Part shown: piece after piece, positions 1-8,032 of the stretch
Position numbering within the stretch: the first letter of the stretch is position 1
Layout: every line of letters starts with the position of its first letter
Assembly: GCF_001729485.1 (NCBI RefSeq)
Contig: NZ_CP017157.1
Span: forward strand, 7,874,001-7,938,000
DNA from: Streptomyces lydicus
GTDB taxonomy: Bacteria; Actinomycetota; Actinomycetes; Streptomycetales; Streptomycetaceae
Length of the DNA stretch: 64,000 nt
Direction of reading: 5' to 3'
Notes under the pieces: model-generated
Database searches by the model: none
The model's input: only the letters and a program-made list of their open reading frames with translations
Told to the model about the DNA's origin: nothing
Position numbers and translations under genes: made by a program

Positions 1-142
1 TTCCGGCGGGTGGGGCCTTCGGGGTGGGCTGGTTGGAGGTGTTGAGCAGGTTGGTGGTGGTGTCGTCGTCGAGGAGACGGCAGATGTAGGTGTGGTCGAG
101 CAGGTCGGAGATCTCGGTGTAGGTCCATGGCGTCAGCGTCAT
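1..142 (-). CDS. AICE membrane protein, N-terminal part only (cut by window edge)
   Basis: The first 47 codons match the start of the 187-residue gene at 21078-21641 of copy 2. The rest of the gene lies left of the window. See that entry for the full protein. The visible part is the N-terminal cytoplasmic segment before the membrane helices. Confidence 0.85.
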   Translation of the reverse strand, partial: MTLTPWTYTEISDLLDHTYICRLLDDDTTTNLLNTSNQPTPKAPPAG

Positions 143-149
143 GACGGTC

Positions 150-353
150 CTATCCGAAGGAGTGGCCGAGGCTGGAGATACCGGTGGCGAGGGTGGAGAA
201 GAAGGCGTTGATGGCGGGGGCGGCGCCGCTGGCGGCGAGGAAGTAGCCCAGGCACGCCGCGGTCAGAGCGCCGCCGACGGGCAGGTAGCGGGAGCGCAGC
301 ATCACCGCGGTGAGGAGGAGAGCGAGGACGAGTCCGCTGATGGAGAGAACCAT
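150..353 (-). CDS. small membrane protein (67 aa) between clt and spread gene
   Basis: This short protein is mostly hydrophobic. One predicted membrane helix starts at the N-terminus (SISGLVLALLLTAVML) and a second follows around residues 26-45, so it should sit in the membrane. A longer reading frame upstream runs through the palindromic repeat array and is not a credible coding region, so the ATG at 353 is preferred. It lies 7 bases upstream of the next membrane-protein gene and is probably co-transcribed with it. Position and size fit the Spd-type proteins that help plasmid spread along mycelium in AICEs, but I see no diagnostic motif. Confidence 0.6.
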   Translation of the reverse strand: MVLSISGLVLALLLTAVMLRSRYLPVGGALTAACLGYFLAASGAAPAINAFFSTLATGISSLGHSFG

Positions 354-387
354 GGGCGTCACTTTCTGTAGAGCGACAGGCGGGCTC

Positions 388-590
388 GGCGTGGGAGTCC
401 CACGCCTGAAGAGAGAAGGGCCCTGGAAGGCCGTCAGACGGCCTCCGAGGGCCCCGTCGGGGACGTTTTTTGTGGGAGTCCCACGCCCACACATGCAGGT
501 CAGCGACCACCACAGGCGTGTGGGAGTCCCACAGGCTGTGGTGGGAGCTGTGGTGGGTGGCGTGTGGGAGTCCCACACGCCACCCACCAC
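388..590. promoter_or_regulatory. palindrome array, candidate clt (TraB recognition locus)
   Basis: The 13-base palindrome GTGGGAGTCCCAC occurs four times, at 391-403, 472-484, 520-532 and 564-576. The last copy is the centre of a perfect 41-base palindrome (550-590, arms of 20 bases around G570) that touches the traB stop codon at 591. Between them are a short hairpin (GGCCGTCAGACGGCC, 429-443) and a T-run at 465-470. In Streptomyces plasmids the clt site bound by TraB lies next to traB and is built of short repeats. The position matches that rule; function is inferred. The large palindrome could also act as a terminator. Confidence 0.6.
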
Positions 591-2741
591 TCACGCGGCG
601 TGATGGTTGGCGTAGGCCCGGAGGGCGGCGGCCAGGGTCTCTTGCTGGTAGCCGGGCTTGGATTCGTTGTCGGCTCCGGCGCGGACGGTGCCCTTGCCGG
701 GCCGCTCGATGCCGACCGCGCGGAGCAGCTTGCCCAGCTCGGTGCCGAGCAGCAGAGGGTCCATGTTCAGCCGGGTGGCGAGGTCGGCGGTGTGGATCCG
801 GCCGCCGGCGGCGACCACGTGCTGGTGGGCGTCGGCCAGTAGCCGCGGGACCGGGTTGGTGAGGTTGCCGGCCTGCTCCAGGACGCGCCCGAACTCCGCC
901 CGGATCACCTCCGTTCCCTCTCCGCCCTGCGGGGCCGGGGCTGTCTCGGTGGCGGTCGCGGCCGGTGCCTTCAGCAGCGAGGCCAGCGCGTCCGAGCCGA
1001 AGCGAGCGGGCCGCTCCCCAGCCGGACCGCTGGTGGCCGGCCGCGGGGCGCCGGAGTTGCGGGGCTGGCCCTTGCCGGTGAGCGGGAGGCCGTTCACCTC
1101 ATCCAGCGGCGGCCGCAGGATCTCCAGCTCGGTATACGGGAGCGTGGCGGGGCTGAGCTTCTTGTCCTTGTACAGCCGCGGCAGGATGCGGCCCCAGCGC
1201 GATGCGTAGTACCGGCCCGGCGCGGTGTCCAGCGAGATCGCGTCCACCGCCGGGCGGCGGGCGGCGAGCTTGGGGGAGATGGTGTTGATGACCTTGGGCT
1301 TGATGCGGAAGCACTTGAACGGCGTCGGCTCGGAGTCGACATCGTCCTCGTCGGGGGCGGAGAGGAAGCCGGAGCCCTTGTGCGCGGCGGCCTTGGGGTT
1401 CAGCCGCGTCCCGCCGGTGGGGAAGAGGTGGTTGAGCTCCTCGGGGTCCGACACGCGCATGCCGATCCGCACCCGGGACTGCTTCTTCATCGCCGCGGTG
1501 ATGACGTCCTGGGTGGCGCGCAGCCCGGAGATGACGGTACGGACGCGGGCGGCACGACCGGTGTCCACCACCGTGTCCAGCTTGGTCAGGATCTCGTAGG
1601 GCAGCTCGGCGATCTCGTCGACCACGATGATGATGGCCGGGACTTGCGGGCTGACGGGGATCTTGTCGTCGTCCGCGTCGTGCATCAGGTCCTGGTAGGC
1701 GGCTTTGCGGGTGTTGATCGCCGCAATGGCCACGTCCAGCATGATGTGCGCTTCTTCGATGGTGTCGGCGGTCCAGTCGATCAGCGGCCGGTCGACGGTG
1801 CCGTCGACGGCCCAGGAGCGCAGCCAGGGGAGGCTGATGCCGGCGCCGGTGACGTCCAGGTGCCACACGACGGCGTCGACTGTGCGCAGGAGTTGGCCGT
1901 TGGTGACGTTGATGGTGTTGGACTTGCCTGAGCCGGTCTGTCCGATCTCCAGCGCGCACACGTCGGTGAGGGGGAAGTCGGCGGGTTCGGCGTCGGGCAG
2001 CAGGCCGAGCTGGATGCGCTGGTAGATGCTGGTCTCGGTGACGTCTTCGGGGAAGTCGATGGTCTCGGCGAGGACGTCCTTGGCGGTGACGCGGATGAGG
2101 ATCTGGCCGTAGACCTCGCCGTCGAGGATCTGGATGCTGCCGCCCTTGGGCAGCTTCAGGTCCACCGCCAGCTTGCGGATCGCATCTGCGGGCAGTTCCG
2201 GGGCTTCGGAGGGCATCAGGACGCGGACGGTGTATCCGACGTCCCCGGCCCAGGGCTTGACGCCCTCGATCTCGTGGCCGTCGAGGCGGAAGAGGCGGTG
2301 CAGGCGCTCGTGCCAGTCCTTGGCCTGCCCGTTGGCCCACTTCTGCAGCCGCCGGGAGGCGCGTTCGGTGCGGGCGGTCTCCTCGGCGCGGACCAGGCCG
2401 CGGGCGAGCGTAATGCCGACGGCGGTGCCGGCCGCCCACTTTCCCGTGGTCGCCCAGGTCAGCACCGTGTGCTCAGCCAGTGCCACGGCGGTCCAGCCGC
2501 CGGTGGCTAGCCATCCGGCGCAGCGGGCGGCGCTGTGGCCGTGCGGGCGGCGCTGATAGAGGTCGGCCCCGGCCTGGGCGGCGGCGCCGGCCGCGCCGAC
2601 CAGCAGGGCGTAGGAGGCGGGCAGGCCGGTGGCCGCGCCGACCGCGGCGGTGCTGTAGGCGCCCCCGGCGATCAGGGCCGCGGCGGTGGCGGGGGTGGTG
2701 CCCCAGGACCAGTCCAGGGCAGGGACGTTGCTGGAAGCCAT
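591..2741 (-). CDS. traB: TraB-type FtsK/SpoIIIE-like DNA translocase
   Basis: This 716-residue conjugative DNA pump would move double-stranded element DNA between mycelial cells. Hydrophobic segments lie at about residues 15-60 and 80-115, followed by the motor. Walker A (GQTGSGKS) is at residues 267-274, and Walker B ends in the DE pair at 375-376 after a run of hydrophobic residues. The last 80 residues look like a winged helix (LATRLNMDPLLLGTELGKLL), the part that in TraB proteins reads the clt repeats. The ATG at 2741 has a GAAGGAG box upstream; the longer frame to 2822 has no such box and overlaps a hairpin. The stop codon abuts the palindrome array at 388-590. The gene is intact and identical in copy 2. 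Confidence 0.9.
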   Translation of the reverse strand: MASSNVPALDWSWGTTPATAAALIAGGAYSTAAVGAATGLPASYALLVGAAGAAAQAGADLYQRRPHGHSAARCAGWLATGGWTAVALAEHTVLTWATTGKWAAGTAVGITLARGLVRAEETARTERASRRLQKWANGQAKDWHERLHRLFRLDGHEIEGVKPWAGDVGYTVRVLMPSEAPELPADAIRKLAVDLKLPKGGSIQILDGEVYGQILIRVTAKDVLAETIDFPEDVTETSIYQRIQLGLLPDAEPADFPLTDVCALEIGQTGSGKSNTINVTNGQLLRTVDAVVWHLDVTGAGISLPWLRSWAVDGTVDRPLIDWTADTIEEAHIMLDVAIAAINTRKAAYQDLMHDADDDKIPVSPQVPAIIIVVDEIAELPYEILTKLDTVVDTGRAARVRTVISGLRATQDVITAAMKKQSRVRIGMRVSDPEELNHLFPTGGTRLNPKAAAHKGSGFLSAPDEDDVDSEPTPFKCFRIKPKVINTISPKLAARRPAVDAISLDTAPGRYYASRWGRILPRLYKDKKLSPATLPYTELEILRPPLDEVNGLPLTGKGQPRNSGAPRPATSGPAGERPARFGSDALASLLKAPAATATETAPAPQGGEGTEVIRAEFGRVLEQAGNLTNPVPRLLADAHQHVVAAGGRIHTADLATRLNMDPLLLGTELGKLLRAVGIERPGKGTVRAGADNESKPGYQQETLAAALRAYANHHAA

Positions 2742-2789
2742 GCGGTGAACTCCTTCGGCGAGCGTTGCCGGAAGTCGAGGGGGGAAGGT

Positions 2790-2823
2790 CGTGGGCCGGA
2801 CGCGCAGCGGCGCCCGGCCCACG
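2790..2823 (-). terminator. hairpin between traB and the upstream membrane-protein gene
   Basis: A perfect 10-base stem (CGTGGGCCGG / CCGGCCCACG) with a 14-base loop sits between the stop at 2848 and the traB start. There is no T-tract. It may be a partial terminator or an mRNA-processing hairpin that sets traB level. Copy 2 has it at 24289-24322. Confidence 0.5.
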
Positions 2824-2847
2824 GGAGAAGTGCTGTTCAGGGGCGGC

Positions 2848-4872
2848 TCAGACGTCCCACATGCCTTCGGCCTCGACGCCGTTGCGCGGGGCTTCGTGCC
2901 GGGCGATGTCCGGGGCGTGCAGGCGCCGGAAGTTGGGCATCAGGTCCTGCGCGGCCGAGGCGGCCTTGAGCAGCAGGGTGTGCACGTCGGCCAGGGCGTC
3001 GACGATGGCCTTGTCGACGGGGTACTTCTCGTTGCTGCGCACCTGCAGCAGCTGGACCGCGGCGGCGACGTTGTCGATGCCGGTGGGGATGCCCTCGAAC
3101 TCGGCGGCGACCTGGTTCATGTGGCCGGGCTCGTAGCGGGCGTAGACGTGGGCGATGTCCTGGGTGACGGCCACGAAGTGGGAAGGCTGGCGCTGGTCGA
3201 AGCTGCCGTCCTGGCGCCGCTCCAGGATGTTCCACATGTGCTCGCCCGGCCGCGGCTCCTCATAGCGCCGCAGGTCGTGCTCGTGGACCTTGGCGAACAG
3301 CGGGCCGACCTCGGCGGCCTTCTGGGCGGCCTGGTGCAGCAGGGCGTAGACCTCGGCGACCAAGTCGGCCATGCGGGCATCGGCCGGGTACTTGTCCGCG
3401 GTGTTGATGGCCAACTGGCGGATGGCTTCGCCGGTGGAGGTCAGGCCCTCGGGCAGGCCCCAGTACTCGGCGGCCACCGCCAGCATCATCGGCGGCTCGT
3501 AGCGGGCGTACGCCTCGCGCATGCCCTCGGTCTCCAGCTGGAAGACGGACACCAGATTCCCTCCGAAGTGATCAGACGGCCAGTCGAACGCGCTCTTGGT
3601 GCGGCGGCCGGGTTCGGGAAAGTCGGTCAGGACATCGGGGCGGACCGCGTCGGCGTACTTCGCCTTCGCTCGCCGCATGAGCTTGAGAAACACCCACTTG
3701 GAGACCGTCACGGACCAGCGGGTGAACCGGGCGCCCCACTTCTTGCCGTTGCGGGGCGCCAGGCGCAGCCAGCGGAAGAGGCCGCCGAAGGTGGCGGCCA
3801 CGCCGCGCAGCAGCAGGCTGGGGATGTAGACCAGGGCACCCAGGGCGCCGGCGGCCAGCGTGGCGCCAGTGGTGCGCAGCAGGAACGGCACGGCCGCCTT
3901 CCCCTTCTTCGCCAACTCCCGCCGCGCCGAGCGAATCCGCTCCCGCAGGCGCTGCCCGGAGGGGGAAGAGGCCAGCCCGGCCGTCTTGCGCCCTACCGCC
4001 GACAGCCCGCGAGCAGCTGCACGGGCGGCGCGACCGGAGGCGGCGGCCACCGTGGACCGCACCGCACCCCGCGACCCGCCAACAGCAGCCGACTTACCTG
4101 AACTGCCCTGCAGCCCACCAGCCCCGCTGGCGGATGTACCGCCACCTCCAGACGCTCCGTTCCTGCGGCGGGCAAGGCGGTCCAGCAGGCCCCGATTACC
4201 GCCCGAACCACCCACCGATCCGGCGACGGGGCTGGTGTGACCGCGCTGCGCGCTGCTTGCACCTTGCGCGGCCAGGCCCGCACCGCCGGATGAGGCGCGC
4301 TGAGCGCGGCCCTTGGCCCGCGACAGCCCGCCCGCGCCCCCCGAACCTAGGCCGCCGTGACCGCGCTGCCGGCCGATCCCGGACGCGCCGTGGCCAGTAC
4401 CGCCGCGCGGCCCGCGGAACCCTCCAGACAACGAGCCGCCGCTATAAGCCCCGGAGCGGTGCGGACGTGCGCCGCCGACGCCGAGCGCCCCAGGCGAGCG
4501 GCCTGCGCCGCGGGCACCGTGGCGGGAGGAGCCGGGCGTGCTGCCTGCCCGCCGTGCGCGGCGAGCCTTCTGTACGGCGGCACCGGCCCCGGCCAGCGCC
4601 GTGGCGCCGACAACTACCCCGGCCGTGGTGATCGTGCCGACCAGTCCGGTCGCGGAGTACAGGGCGGCCGCCCCGGTGGACAGTGCCTCGGCGCCAAACA
4701 CCGCGGCCGGCAACACCCGCAGCCCCGGCCCGGAGCGCGCTCGGGTGGCCTTCTCCGCCTCGGTGGCGGGGTGGGTGAGTGTGAATTCGATCGGCACCGC
4801 CGTGCCGTCAGCGGCCGTGACGGTGGCGGTTTCGAGGGAAGAGGTCGTGGCCTCAGTGGTGGTGTCGGACAC
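2848..4872 (-). CDS. AICE transfer-associated membrane protein with duplicated C-terminal domain
   Basis: This 674-residue protein is encoded just upstream of traB. It has a short acidic N-terminus, two hydrophobic segments near residues 45-100, a long Gly/Ser/Arg-rich linker to about 330, and a hydrophobic hairpin near 355-390 (GATLAAGALGALVYIPSLLL). Two related domains follow, starting with YARYEP at residue 455 and again at 577. Both continue through a conserved KYP and end near HDLRRYEEPR or PDIARHEAPR. The GTG at 4872 is preferred because GAAGGAG lies upstream, and the longer frame runs through a hairpin. It is probably part of the transfer or spread machinery by position. The family is otherwise unrecognised by me. 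Confidence 0.7.
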   Translation of the reverse strand: MSDTTTEATTSSLETATVTAADGTAVPIEFTLTHPATEAEKATRARSGPGLRVLPAAVFGAEALSTGAAALYSATGLVGTITTAGVVVGATALAGAGAAVQKARRARRAGSTPGSSRHGARGAGRSPGALGVGGARPHRSGAYSGGSLSGGFRGPRGGTGHGASGIGRQRGHGGLGSGGAGGLSRAKGRAQRASSGGAGLAAQGASSAQRGHTSPVAGSVGGSGGNRGLLDRLARRRNGASGGGGTSASGAGGLQGSSGKSAAVGGSRGAVRSTVAAASGRAARAAARGLSAVGRKTAGLASSPSGQRLRERIRSARRELAKKGKAAVPFLLRTTGATLAAGALGALVYIPSLLLRGVAATFGGLFRWLRLAPRNGKKWGARFTRWSVTVSKWVFLKLMRRAKAKYADAVRPDVLTDFPEPGRRTKSAFDWPSDHFGGNLVSVFQLETEGMREAYARYEPPMMLAVAAEYWGLPEGLTSTGEAIRQLAINTADKYPADARMADLVAEVYALLHQAAQKAAEVGPLFAKVHEHDLRRYEEPRPGEHMWNILERRQDGSFDQRQPSHFVAVTQDIAHVYARYEPGHMNQVAAEFEGIPTGIDNVAAAVQLLQVRSNEKYPVDKAIVDALADVHTLLLKAASAAQDLMPNFRRLHAPDIARHEAPRNGVEAEGMWDV

Positions 4873-4897
4873 TGGTACAGCTCCTTCGGAGTGCGAG

Positions 4898-4940
4898 AGA
4901 GCGCCCCGGCCGGGCCCTGGAAAGCGGGCCGGGGCGCTCT
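4898..4940 (-). terminator. 14-bp stem hairpin upstream of the transfer membrane-protein gene
   Basis: AGAGCGCCCCGGCC at 4898-4911 pairs perfectly with GGCCGGGGCGCTCT at 4927-4940. It lies between the zinc-binding gene (stop 4958) and the next start (4872). The same layout occurs before traB and before the first gene of the operon, suggesting deliberate segmentation of the transfer operon. Copy 2 has it at 26397-26439. Confidence 0.55.
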
Positions 4941-4957
4941 GCGAACGGAGGGTGGAG

Positions 4958-5293
4958 TCATGCGGCCAGCGCGGGAGCGTCTGCGCAGGGCACACACATG
5001 CCGAGTGAGGTGGGGATGACGTAGCCCGCGTCCTGGCGGCAGCGCGGGCAGGTGCGGCGGGCGGTGTTCGCTTTCTCCAGCGCCGCCCACTTCGCCGGCG
5101 TCATGGGACGGACCGGCTTGGCCCGGTCAACGCGGTAGAGGTAGGCGATCAGCGGTGCGCGGCGGCGGCGTGGCCGCTCCAGTTGAGCGGCCACGCCCTG
5201 ACCGCCGGGGCGCAGACCGTGCGCCCGCAACTGGCGGGCGGTGGCGTAGCCGTCCGGGGCCAGGTGCCACCGGAACACCGGCAGCGCACCCAT
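4958..5293 (-). CDS. RRQRL-type zinc-binding AICE protein
   Basis: This 111-residue basic protein has an N-terminal FRWHLAPDGYATARQLRAHG segment and a C-terminal four-cysteine cluster (CPRC, 19 residues later CVPC), the layout of the small 'RRQRL motif' zinc-binding proteins common in AICEs. Here the RRQRL-like part reads TARQLR. The start ATG at 5293 overlaps the upstream stop as TGATG, so translation is probably coupled; a GTG one codon earlier is possible. The role is unknown. The copy 2 version is frameshifted. Confidence 0.75.
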   Translation of the reverse strand: MGALPVFRWHLAPDGYATARQLRAHGLRPGGQGVAAQLERPRRRRAPLIAYLYRVDRAKPVRPMTPAKWAALEKANTARRTCPRCRQDAGYVIPTSLGMCVPCADAPALAA

Positions 5294-5592
5294 CACGAGT
5301 TCCGTAACGCGCGGAGTTCAGCGCGGCTGAGCTGGTCGGCCCGGGTGCGGGGCGAGGTGGTGTCCCACGGGAAGGGGCGGATGCCGTCCGCTGCGGTGAA
5401 GACGCGGATCGCGGCCCCCGGCAGGGCGTCGGGCAGGGCGTAGACACGGCCGCCTTCCAGCGATGCCAGTAGCCGGGCCGCGTGATGCTCGCAGCCCGAG
5501 GCGCCCTCGTCCCCGGCGTCCAGAACCGTGACGGCCACCGGTCCCCGGCAGGTGGTCGGGTCCTCGGGGTGAGCCGCCGGGCAGCGCGTCAC
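5293..5592 (-). CDS. small AICE protein of unknown function (99 aa)
   Basis: A hydrophilic protein with Cys/His pairs near the N-terminus (C4, C15) and a GCEHHAARLL segment, which might bind a metal. It overlaps the previous gene by ATGA at 5589-5592 and is followed by TGATG, so it sits inside a tightly coupled run. I do not recognise the family. Confidence 0.6.
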   Translation of the reverse strand: MTRCPAAHPEDPTTCRGPVAVTVLDAGDEGASGCEHHAARLLASLEGGRVYALPDALPGAAIRVFTAADGIRPFPWDTTSPRTRADQLSRAELRALRNS

Positions 5593-6599
5593 GAGACTCC
5601 TTCCAGGGCCCGGGAGGTGACCGTGGCGGTGGTGTCCCGCAGTTCCTGGTAGCGGCTGGAGACCCAGCCAATGGACCAGCCGGTCAGCTCGGCCGCGGCC
5701 CGCACCGGCAGCTCGGCCGCGAACGCGGCCTGCACGGTCGCCCGGGCCTGCTCCTCCGGCAGCTTCTGTGCGGCCGGCCCGGCGGCAAGGAGCACCTCGC
5801 GTTCACGCGCGGCGTGCTCCTCGCGCTGCTGGCGTTCACGGCGTTCACGCACAAGGCGCTCCTGCCGCTCGCGTTCACGGCGCTCAGCGGCCTCGCGTTC
5901 ACTGCGTTCACGCTCGCGCTGCTGCTGTTCACGCTCGCGTTCACGGCGTTCACGAGCCTCCCGTTCCTCTCGTTGATGGGCGGCGGCTTGCTCGCGCTCC
6001 TCACGCCGCAGGCGCTCTTCGCGCTCGGCCTGTTCACGGGTGAGCTGGGCTTCATGCTCGCGCTGTTCACGCGCCAGCGCGGCCGCGTGTTCCCGCTCCT
6101 CCTTGCGCTCGCGGCGGGCGGCTGCTTCCCGCTCACGGGCGGCCTGCTCGCGGCGCTCACGCTCGGCCTGCTGCTTGTCCTCCAGTGCGCTCACCGCGCG
6201 GGTGATGGCCCGGCGGTAGGCAAGTCCGGTCTCTGCGGTGACGATCAGCAGCAGCGGCGCGACCGCGTGGACAGCGACGCCCACCAGGTCCTTGTTCAGG
6301 GCGGAGTCGGCGACGTTCAGGGCCAGGGTCATGGCGCCGGTCATCCACCGCAGGGCGATGGGCCACCGGCCGCCGTGCCCGCCCAGGCGAGCCAGCACCG
6401 AGTCCAGACGGACCACGATGACCACCGCAGCGTCCACCACCAGCGGCAGGATCGGCGCCGTCCACACCCACCCGCCCGGGGTGTGGGAGGCCATCAGCGG
6501 GGTGACGGTCAGGATCGAGTAGAGCACCGCGCCTCCCACGATCAGCCACGTGCCGACCGACAGCGCGCGCTCGGCTGAACGCACTTGAACACCGTTCAC
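5589..6599 (-). CDS. DUF2637-type membrane protein with long charged coiled coil
   Basis: A 336-residue protein with three parts. The N-terminal 130 residues hold about four membrane helices (the first is WLIVGGAVLYSILTVTPLMA) of the DUF2637 kind seen in actinomycete plasmids. Residues of about 140-285 are almost wholly Arg/Glu/Gln with few hydrophobics, a long single helix or coiled coil. The last 45 residues form a predicted helix-turn-helix (VRAAAELTGWSIGWVSSRYQEL). The GTG at 6599 overlaps the upstream stop as GTGA, which fixes the start. A membrane anchor joined by a rod to a DNA-binding head would suit tethering element DNA to the membrane; that is inference. Confidence 0.75.
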   Translation of the reverse strand: MNGVQVRSAERALSVGTWLIVGGAVLYSILTVTPLMASHTPGGWVWTAPILPLVVDAAVVIVVRLDSVLARLGGHGGRWPIALRWMTGAMTLALNVADSALNKDLVGVAVHAVAPLLLIVTAETGLAYRRAITRAVSALEDKQQAERERREQAAREREAAARRERKEEREHAAALAREQREHEAQLTREQAEREERLRREEREQAAAHQREEREARERREREREQQQRERERSEREAAERRERERQERLVRERRERQQREEHAAREREVLLAAGPAAQKLPEEQARATVQAAFAAELPVRAAAELTGWSIGWVSSRYQELRDTTATVTSRALEGVS

Positions 6600-7132
6600 G
6601 CCGCACCCCCCGACGGCGCGACCGCGGGGGCGGCCACGCTGCGGAAGTGGTCGCGGGCGGCGTCGTAGATGAACGGCACGCACCGCCACGTGACCGCCGC
6701 TGCGGGGCGTTCATCGGCCAGGCGCCAGCCGTTCAGCGGGGCGCCGAGGGTGGCCGCATAGGCGTAGGCGGTCGGCTTGTCGGGGTGGATGCTGTGCGGC
6801 TCGCCGTAGTAGAGCAACAGCACCACGGACGCGTCCACCGGCGGCTCGCTCAGCTCCTCAAGACGCCGCGCCATGGCGGCCAGCTCCTCGCGGGCTTGGG
6901 TCAGCTCTGTGGACGTGTCCTCCAGCACCGACTGAAGCAGCCGGGCGCCCAGGTCCGCGGTCGCGGCGTCCTTCTCGGCTGCCTCGGCGCGGGCGGTGAG
7001 CGCGAACACCTCCCGGATGTGGGAGCTGTAGGCAGCGTCGGCTTGCCCCTGCACCTCACAGGTCCGAGCGCGGGCGGCGTCCGCGCCGGCGGCCAGGCGT
7101 GCGAGACGGGTTCGGGTGACGAGTCGGATCAT
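6596..7132 (-). CDS. coiled-coil AICE protein of unknown function (178 aa)
   Basis: The N-terminal half is Ala/Glu/Arg-rich and strongly helical (residues of about 10-95), followed by a compact part with DASVVLLLYYGEP and a conserved-looking WRC segment. It overlaps its upstream neighbour by ATGA (7129-7132) and its downstream neighbour by GTGA, so three genes are coupled. In copy 2 one G is missing near 28125, which shifts the frame 20 codons before the end. I do not recognise the family. Confidence 0.65.
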   Translation of the reverse strand: MIRLVTRTRLARLAAGADAARARTCEVQGQADAAYSSHIREVFALTARAEAAEKDAATADLGARLLQSVLEDTSTELTQAREELAAMARRLEELSEPPVDASVVLLLYYGEPHSIHPDKPTAYAYAATLGAPLNGWRLADERPAAAVTWRCVPFIYDAARDHFRSVAAPAVAPSGGAA

Positions 7133-7392
7133 GCCGCACCCCCGGTCTGCGGGGCGTTGCGGTTGAGCAGGTTCCGGCGGGCGGCGAGCACCTTGCGGCG
7201 GGCCCGGCGGAGACGCCGGGCGTCCAGCTCGGACGGCGCCCGGTCGAGGAGCGCGATACGCACGTCCAGCAGCTCCACCTCCGCGTAGATGAGAGGCATC
7301 TCGACCTCGATCGCATCCAGTTCCGCGGCCGTCGGCCCCTGGTCCAAATCAGCGGCGGTAACACCCGCTTGAACAGCAACGATGTACTCCAT
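7129..7392 (-). CDS. small AICE protein (87 aa), first gene of the transfer operon
   Basis: A helical acidic/basic protein (EVEMPLIYAEVELLDVRIALLD, then an Arg-rich stretch) resembling the short DUF6284-type proteins found upstream of DUF2637 genes in AICEs; that assignment is from general resemblance. It is the first gene after the regulatory region, with a hairpin (7430-7460) between it and the operators, so its promoter probably lies in 7470-7900. Confidence 0.6.
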   Translation of the reverse strand: MEYIVAVQAGVTAADLDQGPTAAELDAIEVEMPLIYAEVELLDVRIALLDRAPSELDARRLRRARRKVLAARRNLLNRNAPQTGGAA

Positions 7393-8032
7393 CGGGTCGT
7401 GCTCCCTTCACAGTGGGACGGCCTGGAAAGCGGCCCCGGGATGCCCCCCGGGGCCGCGCGCCGTCGTGAGGAGACCTCTCGACTTGAGTGCACGAGCGGT
7501 CACAGCCGCCCGGCATCCCTGCTGCTGTGCAGCGATGCCGAGGACTGTGAGTACTGGTACTTTTTCGCCTTGATTCGGGCGGCGGTGGCCCGGCGACACT
7601 GGCCCAACTGCATGCCCTTGCAGGGCGGTGTCGCTTCCTAGAAATCCAGGGCCTTAAGGCCCCTCACCCGCCTTTGGGAGCGGTTCGCCGGCGTCCGGGA
7701 TGTGACCCCCATCTGCGTAGGTCCAGGGCCTAGAGATCCCTGCTTTGACCTCCCGTTTTCAGGTCCGGGTGACCGTATGGGCAACTTCCCCTGTTGTTGC
7801 GCAGGTCGTACTGAAGTGCTCTGCGCACCGTGTATCGGCGTCGACTCCACCATCTGGTGCGCACCAGTAGGTTCACATCTGGTGCGCACCAGAGTCAAGA
7901 GCCTTCGCCGCTTCGAGCGGCGATTGCCCCCTCGGTGCATCTCCAGGAGACGGCTTGAGGTGGGGGAGTCGGTAGCCAACAGGGCTTAACTCCCTTCCTG
8001 TTAACCCCTGTTGACCTGCGGCGATGTGAGGC
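7393..8032. promoter_or_regulatory. divergent control region of the element
   Basis: This 640-base gene-free stretch separates the leftward transfer operon from the rightward XRE gene. It holds a GC-rich hairpin (GCGGCCCCGGG with its complement, about 7430-7458) facing the transfer operon, two perfect operator palindromes (7854-7892), and a repeated TTAAC motif at 7986 and 8000 just before the XRE gene. No RNA gene or convincing ORF is seen. Promoters for both directions must lie here, but I could not fix -10/-35 boxes. Confidence 0.6.
7854..7892. promoter_or_regulatory. tandem operator CTGGTGCGCACCAG x2
   Basis: Two identical perfect 14-base palindromes lie at 7854-7867 and 7879-7892, 25 bases centre to centre. 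A two-mismatch version lies in front of the GntR-Nudix gene (10011-10024), which makes that protein the likely ligand. The sites are 140 bases upstream of the XRE gene. Confidence 0.7.

Noticed and set aside
391..576. Possible CRISPR array from four regularly shaped repeats
   Set aside because: Repeats are 13-base palindromes with unequal spacers of 81, 48 and 44 bases start to start, and no cas genes are present.
139..603. Long frames on both strands with repeated WDSH/WESH peptides
   Set aside because: They are translations of the GTGGGAGTCCCAC palindromes, run in every frame and lack ribosome sites; only the 67-residue membrane protein inside is kept.
5671..6578. Plus-strand frames rich in Leu/Phe/Thr that look like membrane proteins
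   Set aside because: They are complements of the Arg/Glu coiled coil of the DUF2637 protein.
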